DNA of 64,000 bases, taken from NCBI GenBank assembly GCA_045119035.1, contig JBGVCU010000004.1, positions 1-64,000 of the forward strand, given 5' to 3'. The position numbers and the translations under genes are program-made. The notes under the pieces are model-generated. The model was given only the letters and a program-made list of their open reading frames with translations, made no database searches and had not been told where the DNA came from. Below, piece by piece: positions 59,567 to 64,000 of this stretch. Numbering within the stretch: the first letter of the stretch is position 1; each line of letters starts with the position of its first letter. This stretch comes from CAYVQA01 sp045119035. GTDB taxonomy: Bacteria; Bacillota_I; Bacilli_A; ML615J-28; CAG-313.

Positions 59567-60421
59567 ATGTTGTTAGATGGAAAAGCTGTTAGCTTACATA
59601 TTAAAGAAAATATAAAAGATAAAGTTTTACAATTAAATAATATATATAACAGCGTTCCTAAACTTGTTGTTGTTCAAGTAGGTAATAATTCAGCTAGTAA
59701 TGTATATATTAAAAATAAATTAAAAGCAGCATCGTTTGTAGGAATTGATGCCGAATTAGTTCATTTTGATGAAAATGTCACAAATGAAGAAATGTTAGAT
59801 ACAATACATAGATTAAATAATGATAATAATGTGGATGGTATTATTGTACAATTACCGCTTCCTTCTCATTTAAATGAAACAGATATTATAAATGAAATTG
59901 ATAATTCAAAAGATGTTGATGGATTTGGCTTAATTAACAAAGGTAAATTATTTTGTGGAATTGATTCTTTAAAAAGTGCGACTCCATATGGTATTATGGA
60001 ATTATTAAAATATTATAATATCGAGTTAAAGGGAAAACATGCTGTAGTTGTTGGCCGTAGTAATATTGTTGGTAAACCTATGGCTATAATGTTATTAAAT
60101 GAAAATGCTACAGTTTCTATGTGTCACTCTAGAACAACTAACTTAAAAGAGATGTGTTTACAAGCAGATATTTTAGTTTCTGCTGTTGGTAAAGCTAAAT
60201 TTATTACAAAAGATATGGTAAAAAAAGGCGCAGTTGTTGTCGATGTTGGAATGAATAGAGATGAAAACGGAAAATTATGTGGTGATGTAGACTTTATAAA
60301 TGTTGAAGACGTTGCTTCATATATAACTCCTGTTCCTGGTGGTGTTGGTCCTCTTACAATTGCAATGTTATTACAAAACACTTTGAATGCATATATTGCA
60401 AGAAGGGGGATAAAATGTTAA
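59567..60421 (+). CDS. folD: Bifunctional methylene-THF dehydrogenase/cyclohydrolase
   Basis: Interconverts 5,10-methylene-, methenyl- and 10-formyl-THF with NADP. 284 residues: VQVGNNSASNVYIKNKLKAA with the catalytic Tyr-x3-Lys, IVQLPLPSHLNE, the nucleotide loop VVVGRSNIVGKPMA, and TPVPGGVGPLTIAMLLQNT. It follows fhs by 9 bp and overlaps pth by 7 bases, so folate and translation genes share a transcript. Confidence 0.97.
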   Translation: MLLDGKAVSLHIKENIKDKVLQLNNIYNSVPKLVVVQVGNNSASNVYIKNKLKAASFVGIDAELVHFDENVTNEEMLDTIHRLNNDNNVDGIIVQLPLPSHLNETDIINEIDNSKDVDGFGLINKGKLFCGIDSLKSATPYGIMELLKYYNIELKGKHAVVVGRSNIVGKPMAIMLLNENATVSMCHSRTTNLKEMCLQADILVSAVGKAKFITKDMVKKGAVVVDVGMNRDENGKLCGDVDFINVEDVASYITPVPGGVGPLTIAMLLQNTLNAYIARRGIKC

Positions 60422-60978
60422 TAGTTGGTTTAGGAAATCCTGGTAAGGAATACGAAAAGACAAGACATAACGTTGGATTTATGTTTGTTGATTTTTTAGC
60501 TGATGCATATAATGCTACATTTAAATTAGATAAAAAGCATCAAGCAATGATTGCTGAAATTAAAATAGGTAGTAATAAATGTTATTTATTAAAACCTATG
60601 ACATATATGAATCTTTCAGGAATTGCTGTTAGAAGTTTTAGTGACTATTATAAAATACCTGCTAGTGAAATTTTAATTGTAGTAGATGATTTAGCACTTG
60701 ATACTGGAATGATTCGAATTAGAAAAAATGGTTCAAGTGGTGGTCATAACGGTTTAAAATCTATTTTTAGTCAAATGGCAACAGAAAATATTGCTAGACT
60801 TAGAATAGGAATTAATACAAATAAAGCAATTGACACAAAAGATTATGTTCTTGGTCGTTTTTCAAAAACAGATGAAGAACAAATAAAAAAGACAGTTTCT
60901 TTATCAACTAATATTATTTCTGATTTTTCAGATAAAGGAATTGATTATATTATGAATAAATATAACGGTGTTAAATAA
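60415..60978 (+). CDS. pth: Peptidyl-tRNA hydrolase
   Basis: Releases tRNA from stalled peptidyl-tRNA. 187 residues: GLGNPGKEYEKTRHNVGFMF with the catalytic His, KPMTYMNLSGIAV, VVDDLALDTG and SSGGHNGLKSI. The gene pair pth-mfd is kept from Bacillus, while prs and spoVG, normally just upstream, lie on the other side of the origin. The start overlaps folD by 7 bases; AAGGGGGATAAAATG supports it. Confidence 0.97.
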   Translation: MLIVGLGNPGKEYEKTRHNVGFMFVDFLADAYNATFKLDKKHQAMIAEIKIGSNKCYLLKPMTYMNLSGIAVRSFSDYYKIPASEILIVVDDLALDTGMIRIRKNGSSGGHNGLKSIFSQMATENIARLRIGINTNKAIDTKDYVLGRFSKTDEEQIKKTVSLSTNIISDFSDKGIDYIMNKYNGVK

Positions 60979-63900
60979 TGAAAATAACTGAATATATATT
61001 AAATAATAAGAAAATTAATGATATTGTTTCAAAAATTGTTAATTCATCTAATCATAATAATATATATATTGGTAATTCGTCTGCTAATTACTCTAAGTAT
61101 TTAGCTATATCAACTTTTTTGAGAACTAATAAAACAATAGTGTATTTAGCAAGCGATATTTATCATGCTTCTTTAGCTTACGATACTTTCTTAGATGTTC
61201 TAGGAAAGGAATTTGTAAGCTTTTTTCCAGGTGAAGAGTTTGTTAGCCAAGAAATGGTAGCTTCTTCTAGTATGTTTAAATTAGCTAGAATGAACGCATT
61301 ATCAAGAATTGTTGAAGATATCCCTACAATATTAGTAATTAATACAGAAGGTGCTTTAAAAAATGTTATGTCATATGACAAAATTAAAGAAAGTATTCTT
61401 AATATTAAAGTAGGTAATATATATAAAAAAGAAGATTTAATAAAAAATCTTGTAATTAGAGGTTATAAAAAGCAAATTGTTACTGAATCTCAAGGGTCAT
61501 TTAGTGTTCGTGGTGAGGTTTTAGATATATTCCCAGTAAATTTTGATGATCCTATTCGTATTAATTTCTTTGATGATGAGATTGAAACTATAAAATATTT
61601 TGATGTTGGAACTCAACTAAGTATTAGTAAATGCGATAGTGTATCGGTATATCCTGTTTATGAAATGTATTATGATGATGTTGAAGTTATTAAAGAAAGC
61701 ATTTTAAAAAATCAAAATTTATCAGATAAAGTAAAAGAAGATATAACAAGATTAGAAAATTATGAAAATTTAGACCAGTTATATATATATTTACCTTACA
61801 TTGACAAAAATTATGTAAATGTATTAGATTTAATAGATGATAAAATTATTTTTATTGATGAATATAATGACGTTTTAGAAAAAGAAAAACAAGAGTCTTT
61901 AGAAATTGCTTCTTATTTAGAAACAAACAACTTTAAAATTTCTAATAATTTCTTTAATGAAATAGTTGATGTAATAAGTAATAACAAATTAGTATTTATA
62001 AATTCTTATTTAACAAATATTTTAGGATATAAGTTTGATTATTTTGTTGACTGTAAAACTATTAATAATTTAGAGTATAATAACAATTTAAAGAATTTAA
62101 TTACTGATATAAAAGCTAATAAAGAAAAAACATATATATTAACTCAAACAGAAGAAAGAAAATTAAGTCATATTAAAGATATTTTGGAAATAAACCATAT
62201 TGATTTTGAATATTTAGATGATTTTAACTTAATTAAAGATAATAAAGTATATATTACTATTTTAGAAAATGCTTATGGTTATGTAGATATAGAATCTAAT
62301 ATTGAATTAATTACTCCTAATGAATATTCTAGTGGAAAAGTAGAAAGAAAAGGAAAATATCAAGAATACTATAAAAATAGTGTTAAAATATATAGTAAAG
62401 ATGAATTAAGTGTTGGAGATTATATTGTACATCAAACATATGGTATTGGAATTTATAAAGGGATTGAAACAATAGAAAACAATAATATTAAAAATGATTA
62501 CTTAGTATTAATGTATGCTAATGATTCAAAACTAAAGATTCCTGTTGAAAATATATATATACTTGAAAAGTATTTAGGTAATAAAGAAAGACTTCCTAAA
62601 TTAAATAATATTAATTCAAAAGATTGGGCTAAGAAAAAAGCTAGGGTTCAAGAAAAAGTAGTTGAACTTGCTTCTCGTTTAATTAAAGTACAAGCAGAAA
62701 GGGCCTTAAAGAAAGGATTTAAGTATCCAGCCGATTCTGAGTATCAAATTCAATTTGAACGTGACTTCGGGTATTATGAGACACCTGATCAGCTAAAAGC
62801 GATAAATGACGTTAAAAATGACCTAGAATCAGGAAAATTAATGGATCGATTACTTTGTGGTGATGTTGGATTTGGAAAAACAGAAGTTGCAATGAGAGCT
62901 GCCTTTAAAGTTGTTGAAGGAGGAAAGCAAGTTGCCTACCTTGCTCCAACTACAGTTTTAACTAGACAACATTATTTAACATTTAAAGATCGTTTTGAAC
63001 AATATGGGATAAAAGTAGAATTATTAAACAGATTTGTTCCAATGGAAAAACAAAAAGAAATCATTAAAGGATTAAAAACAGGTTTTGTTGATATAGTAAT
63101 TGGAACGCATAGACTTTTATCAAAAGAAATTGTTTTTAAAGATTTAGGGTTTTTAATTATAGATGAAGAACAAAGATTTGGTGTTGAACATAAAGAACGT
63201 TTTAAAGAGCTAAAAACAGATGTTGATGTATTAAGTTTATCAGCAACGCCAATTCCAAGAACACTTCAAATGTCATTACTTGGAGTAAAAGATTTAAGTG
63301 TAATTGAAACACCTCCAGTAAATAGACTTCCAATTCAGACATATTTGTTAGAAAATAATGATTCAGTAATTAGAGAAGCTATAAATAGAGAACTAGCTAG
63401 AAATGGACAAGTATTTTATTTACTTAACAGAATAACAGAACTAGATAGCGTAGTAAGAAAAGTAAAAAAACTTGTTCCAAAAGCAAAAATTGGTTTAATT
63501 CATAGTAAGCTTGATAAAGATGAAATTGAAGAAGTAATAAATTCTTTTGTTGAAAACGAAATAAATGTTTTAATTTGTACATCTATTATTGAAACTGGTA
63601 TAGATATACCAAATGCAAACACACTAATTATTGAAAGATCTGAATTATTAGGTCTTAGTCAACTTTATCAAATAAGAGGACGTGTTGGTAGAAGTGATAG
63701 AATAGCGTATGCCTATTTTATGTATGAAAAGAATAAAATATTAACAGATGCTTCTAGAAAAAGATTAGAAGCAATTAAAGAATTTACAACTTTAGGTAGT
63801 GGATATAAAATTGCTATGCGAGATTTATCAATAAGAGGTGCAGGAGATATATTAGGTAAGGATCAATCCGGATTTATTGATGATATTGGTATAACGTTAT

Positions 63901-64000
63901 ATATAAAAATGTTAAATGATGAAGTAGCAAGACAAAAAGGAATTAATAAAGAAGAAATTAAAGATAAAAATTATCAAATTGCTGTATCTCACCATGTAGA
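60978..64000 (+). CDS. mfd: Transcription-repair coupling factor (truncated by window end)
   Basis: DNA translocase that removes stalled RNA polymerase and recruits UvrA. The first ~1007 codons are present with no stop before base 64000. Seen: UvrB-like N-terminus (SFFPGEEFVSQEM, GSFSVRGEVLDIFPVNFDDP), RNA polymerase-interaction domain (LSVGDYIVHQTYGIGIYKGI), then RecG-like motor with Walker A CGDVGFGKTEVAMRAAFKV, DEEQRFG, SATPIPRTLQMSL and QIRGRVGRS. The start ATG shares a base with the pth stop (TAATG). Family length is about 1150 residues, so only the C-terminal domain is missing. Confidence 0.97.
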   Translation, partial: MKITEYILNNKKINDIVSKIVNSSNHNNIYIGNSSANYSKYLAISTFLRTNKTIVYLASDIYHASLAYDTFLDVLGKEFVSFFPGEEFVSQEMVASSSMFKLARMNALSRIVEDIPTILVINTEGALKNVMSYDKIKESILNIKVGNIYKKEDLIKNLVIRGYKKQIVTESQGSFSVRGEVLDIFPVNFDDPIRINFFDDEIETIKYFDVGTQLSISKCDSVSVYPVYEMYYDDVEVIKESILKNQNLSDKVKEDITRLENYENLDQLYIYLPYIDKNYVNVLDLIDDKIIFIDEYNDVLEKEKQESLEIASYLETNNFKISNNFFNEIVDVISNNKLVFINSYLTNILGYKFDYFVDCKTINNLEYNNNLKNLITDIKANKEKTYILTQTEERKLSHIKDILEINHIDFEYLDDFNLIKDNKVYITILENAYGYVDIESNIELITPNEYSSGKVERKGKYQEYYKNSVKIYSKDELSVGDYIVHQTYGIGIYKGIETIENNNIKNDYLVLMYANDSKLKIPVENIYILEKYLGNKERLPKLNNINSKDWAKKKARVQEKVVELASRLIKVQAERALKKGFKYPADSEYQIQFERDFGYYETPDQLKAINDVKNDLESGKLMDRLLCGDVGFGKTEVAMRAAFKVVEGGKQVAYLAPTTVLTRQHYLTFKDRFEQYGIKVELLNRFVPMEKQKEIIKGLKTGFVDIVIGTHRLLSKEIVFKDLGFLIIDEEQRFGVEHKERFKELKTDVDVLSLSATPIPRTLQMSLLGVKDLSVIETPPVNRLPIQTYLLENNDSVIREAINRELARNGQVFYLLNRITELDSVVRKVKKLVPKAKIGLIHSKLDKDEIEEVINSFVENEINVLICTSIIETGIDIPNANTLIIERSELLGLSQLYQIRGRVGRSDRIAYAYFMYEKNKILTDASRKRLEAIKEFTTLGSGYKIAMRDLSIRGAGDILGKDQSGFIDDIGITLYIKMLNDEVARQKGINKEEIKDKNYQIAVSHHV

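Noticed and set aside
1..64000. UGA read as Trp (genetic code 4)
   Set aside because: No gene contains an in-frame TGA and Trp is TGG wherever checked, including in large proteins; the code is effectively standard with TGA unused.
1..64000. tRNA, rRNA genes, tmRNA or CRISPR arrays
   Set aside because: None could be recognised by eye; repeats found are too few and unevenly spaced for CRISPR. Weak tRNA signals cannot be excluded without a covariance search.

Overview
The window is a low-GC (well below 35% by eye) bacterial chromosome segment centred on the replication origin. It resembles the spore-forming, walled end of the Bacilli/Erysipelotrichia–Mollicutes radiation (RF39/ML615J-28-like gut Bacilli are my guess; taxonomy cannot be fixed from one window). 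The order rpmH-rnpA-yidC-jag-mnmE / dnaA-dnaN / yaaA-gyrB-gyrA / serS is the classic Firmicute origin. Strong Shine-Dalgarno sites, TTGACA-17-TATAAT promoters, T-box leaders, RNA polymerase delta and SpoVG support Firmicutes. YabG, a BofA-like protein, CwlJ and GerQ indicate endospore formation. Trp is always TGG, yet none of the 57 stop codons I could read is TGA (41 TAA, 16 TAG). That is unusual and recalls the Mollicutes, which have lost RF2.

Layout. 1-141: right end of an IS3-family element. 160-3727: two paralogous DUF6273-type lipoproteins. 3874-13495: housekeeping block on the minus strand (prs, DUF697, spoVG, ispE, yabG, ksgA, rpoE, bofA-like, surE, two nrnA). 13598-27194: surface and uptake region, with a CBM26 starch-binding-type lipoprotein, then a six-gene unit (ATPase, two permeases, solute-binding lipoprotein, SNase-type nuclease lipoprotein, OB-fold/Ig lipoprotein). 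27311-31225: dnaX-ybaB-recR. 31355-36924: Na/Pi-like transporter, SPFH/NfeD cluster, an unknown membrane protein, asnS with T-box. 37243-42884: mnmE, jag, yidC, rnpA, rpmH and an unknown anchored protein. 42940-44655: oriC, dnaA, then dnaN. 45846-48369: ParA plus a ribbon-helix-helix-like partner and 1.3 kb of AT-rich non-coding DNA. 48370-54763: yaaA, gyrB, gyrA, serS. 54893-64000: HIT protein, Gx transporter, gerQ, cwlJ, CopZ-like Fe-S protein, ppa, fhs, folD, pth and a truncated mfd.

Almost every gene left of dnaA is on the minus strand and almost every gene to its right on the plus strand, i.e. leading-strand coding on both arms. Compared with Bacillus, the dnaX-recR and ksgA-yabG-ispE-spoVG-prs blocks sit on the left arm while pth-mfd is on the right, as after an origin-centred inversion.

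The most interesting candidates are: (i) the nuclease-ABC transporter-lipoprotein locus, matching in composition the mycoplasma MG186-MG189 cluster and plausibly a capture-cut-import route for nucleic acid rather than sugar; (ii) the ParA/RHH cassette beside a repeat-rich AT segment at the origin, a possible non-Spo0J segregation system; (iii) complete avoidance of TGA stops; (iv) possible AUA start codons in cwlJ and bofA; (v) a DnaX with a very long coiled-coil insert and a YidC with a roughly 250-residue lipidated extension; (vi) a candidate small RNA between mnmE and jag.
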